64,000 nucleotides of DNA from Soonwooa sp. (GCF_030151385.1 NZ_JASLDS010000030.1:103483-167482); one strand, 5' to 3'; shown: positions 14,635 through 24,393, counted from the first letter of the stretch. Numbers and translations: made by a program. The notes: generated by a model not told the origin, from the sequence alone.

Positions 14635-16635
14635 TTACAAAGTTTCTTTCAACCAATCGAAAAATTCTCGTTGCCATACCAATCCATTTTGAGGATGAAG
14701 CACCCAGTGATTTTCGTTCGGGAAGTATAAAAATTTAGTTTTAAGACCTTTTAATTTTGCAGCTTGGAAAGCCTCCTGACCTTGCTCATAAGGCACACGG
14801 AAATCAATTCCACCTTGGATAACCATAATTGGCTTATTCCAATTCGCTACTTTTTTAATAGGGTTAAAATCTGTGTAAGCCTTTGGCGTCGGATTTTTCC
14901 AATAAGGTCCACCCAAATCCCAGTTCGCAAACCATAATTCTTCTGTTGTACCATACCAAGACGTCATATCAAACAATCCATCGTGTGCGATAAAAGTTTT
15001 GAATCTATTCTCATGGACACCTGCCAACATAAACACCGAATATCCTCCATAACTGGCACCAACAGCTGCAACGCGGTCTTTGTCTACATAAGGAAGCGTT
15101 TTTGCAAAATCCGTAGCAGAAAGATAGTCGCGTATAGGTTGTCCTCCCCAATCGCCAGAGATATCTTCATTCCATTTGGTTCCCCAACCTGGCATACCAC
15201 GGCGGTTAGGAGCTACTACGATATAATCATTTGCTGCCATCAAAGCAAAATTCCATCTTACAGAATTGTATTGTGTTAATGCTGATTGCGGACCACCTTG
15301 GCAATACAAAAGTGTCGGATATTTTTTGTTCGGATCAAAATTCGGTGGATAATGGAACCAAACGCCCATTTCTTTGCCGTCGGTCGTTTTCACCATTTTT
15401 AATTCCGATTTTCCGAAAGTTAATTTAGCATAATTATCTTTGTTAACATCCGTCATCTGAGATAACTGCCCTTTCTTTAATTCGACATTGAAAAGGTCAG
15501 CATTATGATTGATATCTACTTTAGAAACGACCAAACCATTTTTTGTTTGAGCAAAAATATCGTTAACGTCAAATTGACCATTCGTTACTTGATTTACTTT
15601 TCCTCCTTTCGCGTCAACTACAAACAGTTGTTTTGTACCACGATAGGCTGCGGTAAAGTAAATATTTTTTGAATCTTTACTCCAAAACGTCGAACCAGAA
15701 ACAGTCTCATCCCAAGCTTCAGTTAGATTCTTTTTGGCCTTAGACTTCCAATCCATAACAATAATGTCATTTTTGTCAGCCTCGTAACCATCACGCTTCA
15801 TACTTAGCCAAAGTAGGCTTTTTCCATCTTCGCTAAATGATGGTGCAACATCATAACCCATCATACCTTCCGTCAAATTGGTCGTTTGACCAGTCGCAAG
15901 ATTATACGCGAAAATATCCGTATTAGTACTTTGCGCATATTCTGCACCACTTTTAGCTTTAGTTACATAAAGCAATTCTGTAGAATCTGGGCTCCAAACG
16001 AAATCCTCACTTCCACCAAAAGGCTTCTGTGGCGAATCAAACTTTTTACCTTCTAACAAATCTTTTGCTTTATCAGCAGAATCTGAAGTATTAACTACAA
16101 ATACATGATTGTATCGTCCCTCATTCCAAGCGTCCCAATGTCTATGGTTAAGGTCTGTATAGATTTGTCCTGTAGATTTTGGTGTGTCAACGTATTTGTC
16201 TTTAGCCATTAAGTTTTCTACTAAAACAGCTTTGCTAAACGCTACTTTTTTCCCGTCTGGAGAGACTACAATATTTTCGGCATCATTACCAACAGTATAG
16301 AAATCTGACCAAGTTTTTCCTCCATCTTTAGACAATACAATTTTATCACCTTCTTGCGCATACAATCCATTCTTGTCCCATTGGATAACCGCACGTTTTC
16401 CAAAATCAACTTTATCTGCAGATTGGTTTAGCAAGCTCATAAAGTAAGTTGAAGAATTTGATTTTTCGGTTTTCAAATCCGTTTTACTGACTTTGTAGAT
16501 TAATGAAGATTGATCTGGAGAAACTGCCTGAACACCTAATTTGTTAAGCGTCCACAGAATTTCGGGCGTTAATTTTTGCTGTGCATTCATCATAAAGGGC
16601 GCAACAAGCGCTACGATAATATGTTTTAACTTCAT
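14635..16635 (-). CDS. S9 family prolyl oligopeptidase-type serine peptidase, exported
   Basis: Exported oligopeptidase/dipeptidyl peptidase. The 666-residue product has a signal peptide (MKLKHIIVALVAPFMMNAQ), a beta-propeller built from WD-like repeats (about 30-400; several SPDG/SKDS turns), and a C-terminal alpha/beta-hydrolase domain. The catalytic triad is Ser528 in GASYGGYS, Asp611 in GGIDFRVP and His643 in NENHW, with normal spacing. Bacteroidetes use such enzymes to process peptides in the periplasm; the exact cleavage specificity cannot be told. Confidence 0.92.
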   Translation of the reverse strand: MKLKHIIVALVAPFMMNAQQKLTPEILWTLNKLGVQAVSPDQSSLIYKVSKTDLKTEKSNSSTYFMSLLNQSADKVDFGKRAVIQWDKNGLYAQEGDKIVLSKDGGKTWSDFYTVGNDAENIVVSPDGKKVAFSKAVLVENLMAKDKYVDTPKSTGQIYTDLNHRHWDAWNEGRYNHVFVVNTSDSADKAKDLLEGKKFDSPQKPFGGSEDFVWSPDSTELLYVTKAKSGAEYAQSTNTDIFAYNLATGQTTNLTEGMMGYDVAPSFSEDGKSLLWLSMKRDGYEADKNDIIVMDWKSKAKKNLTEAWDETVSGSTFWSKDSKNIYFTAAYRGTKQLFVVDAKGGKVNQVTNGQFDVNDIFAQTKNGLVVSKVDINHNADLFNVELKKGQLSQMTDVNKDNYAKLTFGKSELKMVKTTDGKEMGVWFHYPPNFDPNKKYPTLLYCQGGPQSALTQYNSVRWNFALMAANDYIVVAPNRRGMPGWGTKWNEDISGDWGGQPIRDYLSATDFAKTLPYVDKDRVAAVGASYGGYSVFMLAGVHENRFKTFIAHDGLFDMTSWYGTTEELWFANWDLGGPYWKNPTPKAYTDFNPIKKVANWNKPIMVIQGGIDFRVPYEQGQEAFQAAKLKGLKTKFLYFPNENHWVLHPQNGLVWQREFFDWLKETL

Positions 16636-16659
16636 GAAAATATTTTTCTTTTATAAGCA

Positions 16660-16692
16660 CGAATTTATTAAATTTAAAACGATTAACCCAAA
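16660..16692 (-). promoter_or_regulatory. Bacteroidetes promoter of S9 peptidase
   Basis: Minus strand TTTG at 16689-16692, 21 nt spacer, TAAATTCG (7 of 8 to TAnnTTTG with T to C) at 16660-16667, giving a leader of about 20 nt. Confidence 0.55.
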
Positions 16693-16703
16693 TATTCTTA
16701 ACT

Positions 16704-17546
16704 ATGAAAAAATCTTTACAAATTTTAGCCCTTGTTTTTGCAACTTCTGCATTTTCGCAAATTAGTTTTAATCCTCAGTTAAACTATAATTATGGGCAAG
16801 ATTACAGTGCAACCATTAATGCTAATGGAACAATCTACTACACATTAGATGGCTCAGAACCTAGCCTTAGCTCTGCTTCTGCAAATAATATTGTCAACAT
16901 CAATGTCACACAAAATATAGTAGTTAAAGCGAAAATACAAAATGGAACTGCTGGACTTTCGGAGACTTTCTCTAAGAAATTTTGGCATACATTAACTTCC
17001 AAAACGGTGTACTTCAAACCACCAACCAGCTGGTCTGGCGCACCTTGTTCTTACATGAATACTGTAGATCCGCAAACAACAATCGACTTCTTTGCTCCAG
17101 GTCAAAAAATGACTGCCGCTTGCGAAGGATGGTATAAGACCAACTACAATTTTGCAAAAATCCAAATGAGCTTTAATAATTGTAATTTTATCTCGGGCTC
17201 GCCAAATGCTAACTATCTGGAATACGAAACTGTTTCAGAAGACACTGTTTATTATGATTCATCTTCTGGTCCTATTAGCAATCCACCAGAATGTCTATTG
17301 GCAACTCAAGAATCATCAAAAATTGCGAACGTAAAAATTGCTCAAAATCCAGTTAAAGATGTACTGATTGTAAACTCAGATTTAAAATTCGACACCTACG
17401 AAATTATAGATTATTCTGGAAAAATAGTTAGACAAGGTAATTTCGTAAAAGATATTAATGTGGCTAATTTGCAAAAAGGAAGTTACCTTGTTAAATTACT
17501 TGGAAACAATTCTGTGCAACATTATTTAAAATTCATTAAAAATTAA
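16704..17546 (+). CDS. T9SS-exported protein with CHB_HEX_C-like domain
   Basis: Secreted or surface-bound protein of 280 residues. Signal peptide MKKSLQILALVFATSAFSQ. Residues about 35-80 (NGTIYYTLDGSEPS) resemble the chitobiase/beta-hexosaminidase C-terminal module, and a middle part is rich in aromatic residues and Cys. The last about 70 residues form a T9SS type A sorting domain (IAQNPVKDVLIVN ... LQKGSYLVKLL ... KFIKN). No catalytic domain is recognisable; it could be a small carbohydrate-binding or adhesion protein. Single gene, short 5' leader. Confidence 0.8.
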   Translation: MKKSLQILALVFATSAFSQISFNPQLNYNYGQDYSATINANGTIYYTLDGSEPSLSSASANNIVNINVTQNIVVKAKIQNGTAGLSETFSKKFWHTLTSKTVYFKPPTSWSGAPCSYMNTVDPQTTIDFFAPGQKMTAACEGWYKTNYNFAKIQMSFNNCNFISGSPNANYLEYETVSEDTVYYDSSSGPISNPPECLLATQESSKIANVKIAQNPVKDVLIVNSDLKFDTYEIIDYSGKIVRQGNFVKDINVANLQKGSYLVKLLGNNSVQHYLKFIKN

Positions 17547-17556
17547 GCAACGAATA

Positions 17557-17588
17557 TTTTTAGTAATAAATATTTATCATTATATTTG
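17557..17588 (+). promoter_or_regulatory. Probable secG promoter
   Basis: TATATTTG (exact TAnnTTTG) at 17581-17588; TTTT in the -33 position 20 nt upstream. ATG follows 21 nt after the -7 box. Confidence 0.5.
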
Positions 17589-17609
17589 CCACTCAAAATT
17601 TAAAATTAC

Positions 17610-17960
17610 ATGGGCACTATATTTACGCTATTTATGGTATTGATTATGATTGCATGCGTGCTATTAGTCATTATTATTATGGCTCAAAACCCAAAAGGTG
17701 GCGGTCTTTCAGGAACATTTGGTGGTACTTCTTCTGCAACTTTTGGAGTACAAAGAACCAATGACTTTATGGACAAGGCAACTTGGACTTTAGCTACATT
17801 TATCGTGGCAATGATTCTTTTGAGCATCGTTATAACTGGTAAACCAACAACCAACTTCCAAACGCCAAAGACGCCAACTAAACAAGAAGCGCCTGCACAA
17901 GGTCAAGCACCAGCTAATCAAACTGCGCCTGCTAACCAAACTGCACCAGCACAAAAATAA
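17610..17960 (+). CDS. secG: Protein translocase subunit SecG
   Basis: Small membrane subunit of the SecYEG channel. 116 residues with two membrane helices (about 2-23 and 52-74) linked by the family signature NPKGGGLSGTFGG at about 28-40. The C-terminal 35 residues are an Ala/Pro/Gln-rich tail containing NQTAPANQTAPA, a short internal duplication, longer than in E. coli and typical of flavobacterial SecG. Own promoter and terminator, so it is monocistronic. Confidence 0.93.
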   Translation: MGTIFTLFMVLIMIACVLLVIIIMAQNPKGGGLSGTFGGTSSATFGVQRTNDFMDKATWTLATFIVAMILLSIVITGKPTTNFQTPKTPTKQEAPAQGQAPANQTAPANQTAPAQK

Positions 17961-17982
17961 ACTATCTACATAGTCTATATAG

Positions 17983-18011
17983 AGCGATTGATTTTTTCAG
18001 TCGCTTTTTTT
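17983..18011 (+). terminator. secG terminator
   Basis: AGCGATTGA/TCAGTCGCT stem (one G-T pair) with T-rich loop, followed by TTTTTT. Confidence 0.75.
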
Positions 18012-18074
18012 GTGCTCTAACATCAATAGTGGCATTATTTTAGCACAAAAGAAAAGTCATTTTTAAATATTCGT

Positions 18075-19502
18075 ATGGAAGCAAAAGCTCTTAGAGTTTC
18101 TTTGATAGTCGGTGCCACTTTTTTAATGGAAAATCTAGATTCCACGGTAATCACGACTGCGCTTCCCCAAATGGCAAAATCCTTTGGCGCCGATCCGCTT
18201 CACATGAGCATCGGAGTTTCCGTGTATATTATTATGCTAGCGGTTTTTATTCCAGTCAGTGGCTGGATCTCCGAAAAATTTGGTGTTAAAAAAGTTTTTG
18301 GAACAGCAATACTTGGCTTTTTGGTTGCTTCAGCCCTTTGTGGATTGAGTCAAAACTTAACCCAGTTTACCTTAGCCAGAGCTCTGCAAGGATTCTTTGG
18401 CGCAATGATGGTTCCCGTTGGACGCCTTTCTGTACTAAAGAATACTGAGAAAAACGATTTAGTTAGTGCAATTGCATTTATTACTTGGCCTGGATTAATT
18501 GGACCAATTCTTGGTCCTTTTGTTGGTGGATACATTACCACCTATTTCAATTGGCATTGGATATTTTTCATCAATATCCCGATGGGACTTCTAGCATTCT
18601 TTCTAAGCATGAAATACATCCCCGACACAAACGAAAAAACCGATAGAAAACTGGACGTAAAAGGTTTTGCACTAAGTACTATTGGGATGATCGGCTTTAT
18701 GCTAGGTTTAGAAAGCTTCACCAATGATATGTTGCCTGTTTATTATTCGGTGCCATTGATGTTATTTAGTATTTTTGTTTTTTATATATTCTACTTGCAC
18801 ACCAAAAAAGTCGACAATCCACTACTCGACTTTTCGGAATTAAAAACCAAAACTTATGCGATTACTATTTATTCTGGTTCGATAACAAGAATGGTTATTG
18901 GTATGGCTCCTTTTTTAATGCCTTTGATGTTCCAAGTCGGCTTTGGATTAACAGCTTTCGAATCTGGAAGTTTACTAATGGCAAGTATGGTTGGTAGTTT
19001 GGTAATGAAACCAGCAACAGTATGGATAACCCGAAAATTTTCATTTAAAAGAGTTTTGGTTGCCAATACTATTTTACTTAGTTTAACATCCTTTGCAATG
19101 CTTCTACTATTCCCAGATACGCCACATTGGATGACCATTATCGTATTATTTGTTTCTGGTTGCGTCCGATCTATGCAGTTTAGCAGTCTTAATACTTTAG
19201 CTTACGCTGATATTCCAAAAGAACGCATGAACAACGCTAACACTTTATATAGTACAGCACAGCAAATGACTTTGGGAATGGGAATTACACTTGGTGCATT
19301 CTCGTTAAAAACCGCGAGCTTATTCCATGGAACTGAAGGTCATTATAATGTTAGCGATTTCCATTTAGCTTTTGCCATTATTGGCGTTCTAGGATTGGTA
19401 ACGCTTTATGAATACCTAAAATTATCAGATCGTGATGGCATCAATGTTAGAAACATGAAAAGTCGAAAACGTGCTAAAAATGATTTAAACAAAACGCATT
19501 AA
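18075..19502 (+). CDS. MFS exporter, DHA2 (EmrB/QacA) family
   Basis: Proton-driven drug or small-molecule exporter of the inner membrane; 475 residues with multiple hydrophobic segments consistent with 12-14 helices. The N-terminal MENLDSTVITTALPQMAKSFG carries motif D1 of DHA2 transporters (LDxTVVNVALP), and GWISEKFGVKK gives the loop 2-3 motif A. No linked membrane-fusion or outer-membrane partner and no linked regulator, so substrate is unknown. Starts 63 nt after the secG terminator, so it is transcribed separately. Confidence 0.9.
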   Translation: MEAKALRVSLIVGATFLMENLDSTVITTALPQMAKSFGADPLHMSIGVSVYIIMLAVFIPVSGWISEKFGVKKVFGTAILGFLVASALCGLSQNLTQFTLARALQGFFGAMMVPVGRLSVLKNTEKNDLVSAIAFITWPGLIGPILGPFVGGYITTYFNWHWIFFINIPMGLLAFFLSMKYIPDTNEKTDRKLDVKGFALSTIGMIGFMLGLESFTNDMLPVYYSVPLMLFSIFVFYIFYLHTKKVDNPLLDFSELKTKTYAITIYSGSITRMVIGMAPFLMPLMFQVGFGLTAFESGSLLMASMVGSLVMKPATVWITRKFSFKRVLVANTILLSLTSFAMLLLFPDTPHWMTIIVLFVSGCVRSMQFSSLNTLAYADIPKERMNNANTLYSTAQQMTLGMGITLGAFSLKTASLFHGTEGHYNVSDFHLAFAIIGVLGLVTLYEYLKLSDRDGINVRNMKSRKRAKNDLNKTH

Positions 19503-19575
19503 TTTCGTTTAGAAAAAATAAAAAAATTCGTCCCAAAATTAATTGAAACGAATCTTTTATTTAACAATAGAAAAA

Positions 19576-20565
19576 TTATTTTTTAATGATTTTTACAGAT
19601 TTTGATTGTGAACTATTATTAGAAACTTTTAGCATATAGTTTCCTTTTGGAAGGTCTGCCACAATAACTTTTCCGTCTGTAATTTTTGTCGTTTTAACCA
19701 ACTTTCCATCAACAGAATAAATATTTGCTTCGGTATAAGGAATTTTGTTTCCAGAAATATTAACAACATCTGTTGCTGGATTTGGGTAAAACATCACCAC
19801 TTCAACAGAATTGTTTGTTGTGGCTAAAAAAGCTTCGTTTATGGCTTGTGCTCCACTTTGAGATTGATTGACCACGCCAGTAGCTGCAATATCTGTAGAC
19901 ATCAAAACTGGATATTTGTGCGACATATCAAAATAAGAATACATCGTATTGGTTAACGTCCCAACTTGTAGCGTAAAACTTGGCAGCAAATAAAGTTTAA
20001 AATCCATAAAAGCTTTTACTCGAAGAATATTTTGATAGGTTTTAGAACCAATAACCAAAGTTCCCCACGCATCAGCTTCCAAAGTTACTGGACCTTTGAT
20101 GTAACCATTAACACCATTGGCAGAAATACTACCAGCAGCAACATTATTAGTATTAACAATATTTCCAAATGACATCGGGTACTTCATCGCAACAGCGTTG
20201 GTTGTTTTGAAATTCAACGAACCCAAACTCATAGTAATCCCAGTAATCTCAAGAAGACTAGAAGATTGCTTATAAAAAATTGAAGTCCCATTGCCGTCGC
20301 TATGTTTAATTGTAGTCCCTGGATAGGTCGTAATCTCATCTACTGTTGGTAGACTATAAGTATTGGTCACCGCATCGCCACTGGTTAAAGAAGCATTATT
20401 AAAAGTGGAATTCGCACCAATCGCAGAGTTATCCACCATTCCATTAACAATAACATTGTTGATAACATCACCAACAACAGGATCATTAGCCGTTTTAGTA
20501 ATGGTCATTTGCCCGAAAAGCGATATACTTGCCAAATTAGCAATAAGTAGTAATTTTAATTTCAT
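19576..20565 (-). CDS. T9SS type A sorting domain protein, function unknown
   Basis: Secreted protein of 329 residues with a signal peptide (LLLIANLASISLFGQ) and a T9SS sorting domain at about 255-329 (FYPNPATDVVNISG ... LPKGNYMLKVSN ... SVKIIKK). The middle region (about 20-250) is rich in Asn, Thr and Ser with no motif I recognise; it resembles repetitive surface proteins with long beta strands. The sequence TATGCTATGA spans the start, identical to the start context of the LRR-T9SS gene nearby. Confidence 0.8.
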   Translation of the reverse strand: MKLKLLLIANLASISLFGQMTITKTANDPVVGDVINNVIVNGMVDNSAIGANSTFNNASLTSGDAVTNTYSLPTVDEITTYPGTTIKHSDGNGTSIFYKQSSSLLEITGITMSLGSLNFKTTNAVAMKYPMSFGNIVNTNNVAAGSISANGVNGYIKGPVTLEADAWGTLVIGSKTYQNILRVKAFMDFKLYLLPSFTLQVGTLTNTMYSYFDMSHKYPVLMSTDIAATGVVNQSQSGAQAINEAFLATTNNSVEVVMFYPNPATDVVNISGNKIPYTEANIYSVDGKLVKTTKITDGKVIVADLPKGNYMLKVSNNSSQSKSVKIIKK

Positions 20566-20703
20566 AGCATAAGTGTTTATTAGAGATTGATTCGTTTAAT
20601 ATTTAATTAAATTTAACTAAAATATTCCCTTAAAATAACAATTTTTTACGACAAATAAAAATCAAATACACCAAAATAAAACATTCGCCAATAATAATTT
20701 TAC

Positions 20704-20734
20704 ACAAAAAAAAGAGGAAGCTAACTTCCTCTTT
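20704..20734 (-). terminator. Terminator of DUF4476 gene
   Basis: AAAGAGGAAG/CTTCCTCTTT stem with a 4-nt loop and flanking A/T tracts; similar in design to the two identical terminators further right. Confidence 0.85.
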
Positions 20735-20755
20735 CATCACATTTTATTCTAAAAA

Positions 20756-21652
20756 TTATTGACTAGAAATAAATTTTATTAGATCTCGTCTTCCTGTCTC
20801 AAAATCAAAAGCATCCCCAACGACGAAGTATTGGTTTTTGTCAACACAGTTTTTGTATAATATTTTTGCCATTTCCAGACGACTACTATCAAAAGAAAAT
20901 GGTTTTATCAACATTGCAATTTGATTTGATGTAAAATAAGTTGTTCGGACTTGTTGAAGGATGAATTCCTTTTTATCTTTATCAAAAGCTGCATTTTTCA
21001 GCATTGCTTTGTAAAACTGTTGAAACAGTTGACTGCTCATAACACCGCTGATATTGGAATTTGGAAAACTGGGTTGATTCCAACCAGAATTGCTATTGTA
21101 AGGATTGTTCCAAACATCGTCCCATTCATTAAAGCCATACATTTGACCCTCCACAGGATATGAGTCTAACAAATACAATCCTTTGTTGGTGAAGAAATCC
21201 AAAACCATTCTGCTGTTGTTCGCAACTTTCAATTGTGTTCTATAGATAAGATAACCGTTCGTATAAATTGATACAGGAATCTTTCCAGAACTTAAATCAA
21301 AGAAACGGTATTTTCCTGACGCATTACTTATCACTTGATCACCAACTTCTACTGTAAAATAGCCATTTTCCGGAATTCTTAGAAATACCTCGGAATAACC
21401 ATAATTTTGATTCCAACGATAATTGTTAGTGGATCTCATTCCAGAAGAGCCATTGCCTCCTCCAGAATTTCGCAAAGTATTGTTTGAATTTTTTGAAGAA
21501 CCTCTCTCGCCACTTATCTCTCCGATGCTGCTTTGTTTTTGCATTTCGGAAGCGCTAGCCTCGTTTCTTAGCAATTCTCCAGATCGTCCAGCTTCTTGTG
21601 CAAAAGCTTGCAAGCTAACTGCTAAAATTAAAAATGTAAATATCTTTTTCAT
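20756..21652 (-). CDS. DUF4476 domain exported protein
   Basis: Exported protein of 298 residues. Signal peptide ends near AFAQ (residue 19). Residues 20-80 are Ser/Gly/Asn-rich and low complexity. A beta-rich segment follows (about 88-170; PENGYFTVEVGDQ), then a C-terminal DUF4476 domain (about 200-298) with helical repeats like FDKDKKEFILQQV and FSFDSSRLEMAKILY. The family is confined largely to Bacteroidetes and has no established function. Monocistronic with its own terminator. Confidence 0.85.
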   Translation of the reverse strand: MKKIFTFLILAVSLQAFAQEAGRSGELLRNEASASEMQKQSSIGEISGERGSSKNSNNTLRNSGGGNGSSGMRSTNNYRWNQNYGYSEVFLRIPENGYFTVEVGDQVISNASGKYRFFDLSSGKIPVSIYTNGYLIYRTQLKVANNSRMVLDFFTNKGLYLLDSYPVEGQMYGFNEWDDVWNNPYNSNSGWNQPSFPNSNISGVMSSQLFQQFYKAMLKNAAFDKDKKEFILQQVRTTYFTSNQIAMLIKPFSFDSSRLEMAKILYKNCVDKNQYFVVGDAFDFETGRRDLIKFISSQ

Positions 21653-21816
21653 GACTTTAAAATTTAGGTTTACACTTTCCTACATTCTACAAACGTGCCA
21701 AAAAACGTGTATTGTAGCATATTTAAAGAAATAATCAAATATTTTTACTAATTCTGAAATTTTAACAAAATCGCATTTAACTCTCCTTAAAAAATATTAT
21801 CAAAGAAAAATTCAAC

Positions 21817-21854
21817 ACAAAAAAAAGAGAAGCCAAAACTGACTTCTCTTTTTT
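21817..21854 (-). repeat. 38-bp direct repeat, left copy (terminator of LRR gene)
   Basis: A 38-bp sequence containing the stem AGAGAAG/CTTCTCT with A and T tracts. An identical copy lies 1114 bp to the right at 22931-22968. Works as a rho-independent terminator for the LRR-T9SS gene. Confidence 0.9.
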
Positions 21855-22906
21855 TATTCTTTAATTATTTTTTGACTTGAAGTACCAGACTTGCTTTTTA
21901 TAACAATTTGATACACACCTGGCAATAGTTTATCTAGAGATATCCTCGCCTTTATTGTTGGATTCTTTACAATTTCATTAAAAACTAATTTTGATGATGC
22001 GTCAAAAATCTCAATTTTTTCTATATTGCTTGTAGACTCAATAGTTAATACATCTTTAGCTGGATTTGGATAGATTTTAAAACTGTTTTTACTGACTTCA
22101 TTTGTAGAAATTAAATCACAATTATCAACAGCAAAAGGATAATCTTGCTTATAAAAACCTTTATCTGCACAATTAACTTTAAGACTTGTCAAATTAGGGT
22201 TTCCTTGTAATTTTGGGAGATAAGTACATGAATTAGTACCCATGTTATCATAAAAGAAAGGGCAATCTTCCCAAGATGCTAGTATCATATAAGCAGTAGT
22301 CTTATTATTTTGGAGATTAATCGCTTGAAAATTATTATTACGAAGTTTAAACAAAGTATAGTGTCTCTCTGCTAATACAGACGATTGACTTAGATCAATA
22401 CTTGTCAATAAATTATCTGAGCAATCTAGGTACAATAATTTTTTGACAACATCAAAATTAACAAATGACGCAATCTTATTTTTGTTGCAATAAAGTAATT
22501 CTAAATTATTTAAGTTTTCAAAATCGATTGTCGTTAATTGCCCGCTTGAGCAATCCAAAGATTTTAAATTTTTGAAATATTTTATACCATCCAATGATGA
22601 AATATTATTTGCGGGAGGATCGGATACATACTCTTCACGAAAAAAATAAGTAACAAAATCCTCCCTTCCTAATCTCCGATTATTCAGCGACAAAGTAACA
22701 ACTGCCTCAGCTTCCGAAACTTCAATTTCATTATTATTGTTTTGATCTATTTTAATAGATTTTCCATTCACATCCGTTGCAATAAGATTGCTGGTAGATG
22801 ATTCTAAAAGTTTTGCTTTAAAATTTGCATCTGCAAAAGTGATACTTTGCGAAAAACAAGTGAAAATTATAAGCAAGGAATTAATAGTGAGTAGTTTTTT
22901 AATCAT
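21854..22906 (-). CDS. Leucine-rich-repeat T9SS surface protein
   Basis: Secreted or surface protein of about 350 residues. Signal peptide MIKKLLTINSLLIIFTCFSQ, then a short acidic calcium-like segment (DQNNNNEIEVSEA), then irregular leucine-rich repeats (about 95-230; LKSLDCSSGQLTTIDF, LLYCNKNKIASF, LLYLDCSDNLLTSIDL) and a T9SS sorting domain (IYPNPAKDVLTIES ... LPGVYQIVIKS ... IIKE). LRR proteins of this type bind other proteins or glycans. An ATG six codons earlier is possible, but the chosen ATG starts the signal peptide directly. The gene sits between two identical 38-bp terminators. Confidence 0.85.
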   Translation of the reverse strand: MIKKLLTINSLLIIFTCFSQSITFADANFKAKLLESSTSNLIATDVNGKSIKIDQNNNNEIEVSEAEAVVTLSLNNRRLGREDFVTYFFREEYVSDPPANNISSLDGIKYFKNLKSLDCSSGQLTTIDFENLNNLELLYCNKNKIASFVNFDVVKKLLYLDCSDNLLTSIDLSQSSVLAERHYTLFKLRNNNFQAINLQNNKTTAYMILASWEDCPFFYDNMGTNSCTYLPKLQGNPNLTSLKVNCADKGFYKQDYPFAVDNCDLISTNEVSKNSFKIYPNPAKDVLTIESTSNIEKIEIFDASSKLVFNEIVKNPTIKARISLDKLLPGVYQIVIKSKSGTSSQKIIKE

Positions 22907-22930
22907 AGCATATTTGTTTGACATAAATGT

Positions 22931-22968
22931 ACAAAAAAAAGAGAAGCCAAAACTGACTTCTCTTTTTT
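22931..22968 (-). repeat. 38-bp direct repeat, right copy (terminator of lpdA)
   Basis: Base-for-base copy of 21817-21854. Placed directly after the lpdA stop on the minus strand and acts as its terminator, 25 nt before the LRR gene start region. Confidence 0.9.
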
Positions 22969-22989
22969 AATATTTTGATTTTAAAAATC

Positions 22990-24393
22990 TTACATGTGGA
23001 TTGCTCTTTTTCCTGTAGCGTCCAAAGCAGCTTCTTTTACAGCTTCTGCGTAAGTTGGGTGTGCGTGAGACATTCTTGTTAAGTCTTCTGCACTTGCACG
23101 GAATTCCATTGCAGTAACACCTTCTGCAACCAAGTCAGCTGCTCTTGCACCAATCATGTGGAAACCTAAGATTTCGTCAGTTTTAGCATCAGCTAAGATT
23201 TTCACGAAACCATCAGTATCACCAGACGCACGGCTTCTTCCTAAAGCTCTCATTGGGAAATTACCAACTTTGTACTCAACACCAGCTTCTTTCAATTGCT
23301 CTTCTGTTTGTCCAACACCTGCAACTTCTGGCCAAGTATAGACAACACCTGGAATTAAGTTGTAATTGATGTGTGGTTTTTGACCAGCCAAAGTTTCAGC
23401 AACGAAAACACCTTCTTCTTCCGCTTTATGAGCCAACATTGCACCTTTGATAACGTCACCAATTGCATAGATGTTTGACACGTTTGTTTGAAGATGGTCG
23501 TTTACTTTTACTCTTCCTCTTTCATCAAGCTCAACACCTGCATTTTCTAATCCAAGTCCAGTAGTGTAAGGCTTTCTACCTACAGAAACCAAACAATAGT
23601 CTCCTTCGAAAGTTACATCTTCACCTTTTTTGTTTTTAGCAGTAACTTTTACGCTATCGCCATTTCTTTCAACACCAGAAACTGCTGTAGAAAGTTCGAA
23701 CTTCATACCTTGTTTTTTCAAAACTTTTTGAAGCTCTTTAGACAAAGATCCATCCATTCCTGGAATAATTTTGTCCATATATTCAACCACAGTTACTTGA
23801 GAACCTAATCTTAAATAAACAGAACCTAACTCAAGTCCGATAACACCACCACCAATTACGATTAGATGTTTAGGAATTTCTTTTAAGTTAAGAGCTTCTG
23901 TAGAAGTGATTACTCTTTCTTTATCGATATTGATGAATGGCAACGAAGATGGCTTAGAACCTGTTGCGATAATCGTATATTTTGACTCGATAGATTCTGT
24001 AGAACCATCGTTTTTAGTCACTTTAATTTTTGTAGCAGATTCAAAACTTCCTACACCTTCAAAAACAGTAATTTTGTTTTTGTCCATCAAGAAGCTGATT
24101 CCTTTTGTAGTTTGCTCTACCACACTGTTCTTGCGCTCAATCATTTTAGCCAAATCTACTTGAGGCTCGTTGATGATAATACCGAAATCTGCAAAATCGT
24201 GTTTTGCTTTTTCGAAATGCTCAGAGCTGTCCAAAAGTGCTTTGGATGGAATACATCCAACGTTAAGGCACGTTCCACCCATTGTTGGGTATTTTTCGAT
24301 AATTGCTGTTTTGAAACCCAATTGCGCCGCACGAATTGCAGCAACGTATCCACCAGGACCAGAACCGATTACGGTAACATCAAATTGTGACAT
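22990..24393 (-). CDS. lpdA: Dihydrolipoyl dehydrogenase (E3)
   Basis: FAD enzyme that reoxidises dihydrolipoamide in the pyruvate, 2-oxoglutarate and branched-chain dehydrogenase complexes and in glycine cleavage. 467 residues, normal length. FAD site GSGPGGYVAAIRAAQLG (10-26). The redox-active disulfide is Cys42-Cys47 in GGTCLNVGC. NAD site VIGGGVIGLELGSV. The base pair His445-Glu450 in HAHPTYAEAV. No other complex subunit is nearby, so it is probably the shared E3. Confidence 0.96.
   Translation of the reverse strand: MSQFDVTVIGSGPGGYVAAIRAAQLGFKTAIIEKYPTMGGTCLNVGCIPSKALLDSSEHFEKAKHDFADFGIIINEPQVDLAKMIERKNSVVEQTTKGISFLMDKNKITVFEGVGSFESATKIKVTKNDGSTESIESKYTIIATGSKPSSLPFINIDKERVITSTEALNLKEIPKHLIVIGGGVIGLELGSVYLRLGSQVTVVEYMDKIIPGMDGSLSKELQKVLKKQGMKFELSTAVSGVERNGDSVKVTAKNKKGEDVTFEGDYCLVSVGRKPYTTGLGLENAGVELDERGRVKVNDHLQTNVSNIYAIGDVIKGAMLAHKAEEEGVFVAETLAGQKPHINYNLIPGVVYTWPEVAGVGQTEEQLKEAGVEYKVGNFPMRALGRSRASGDTDGFVKILADAKTDEILGFHMIGARAADLVAEGVTAMEFRASAEDLTRMSHAHPTYAEAVKEAALDATGKRAIHM

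Noticed and set aside
14440..14730. Open frame of 96 codons on the plus strand
   Set aside because: Overlaps the S9 peptidase 3' end and a structured repeat with a terminator; translation is low in coding character.
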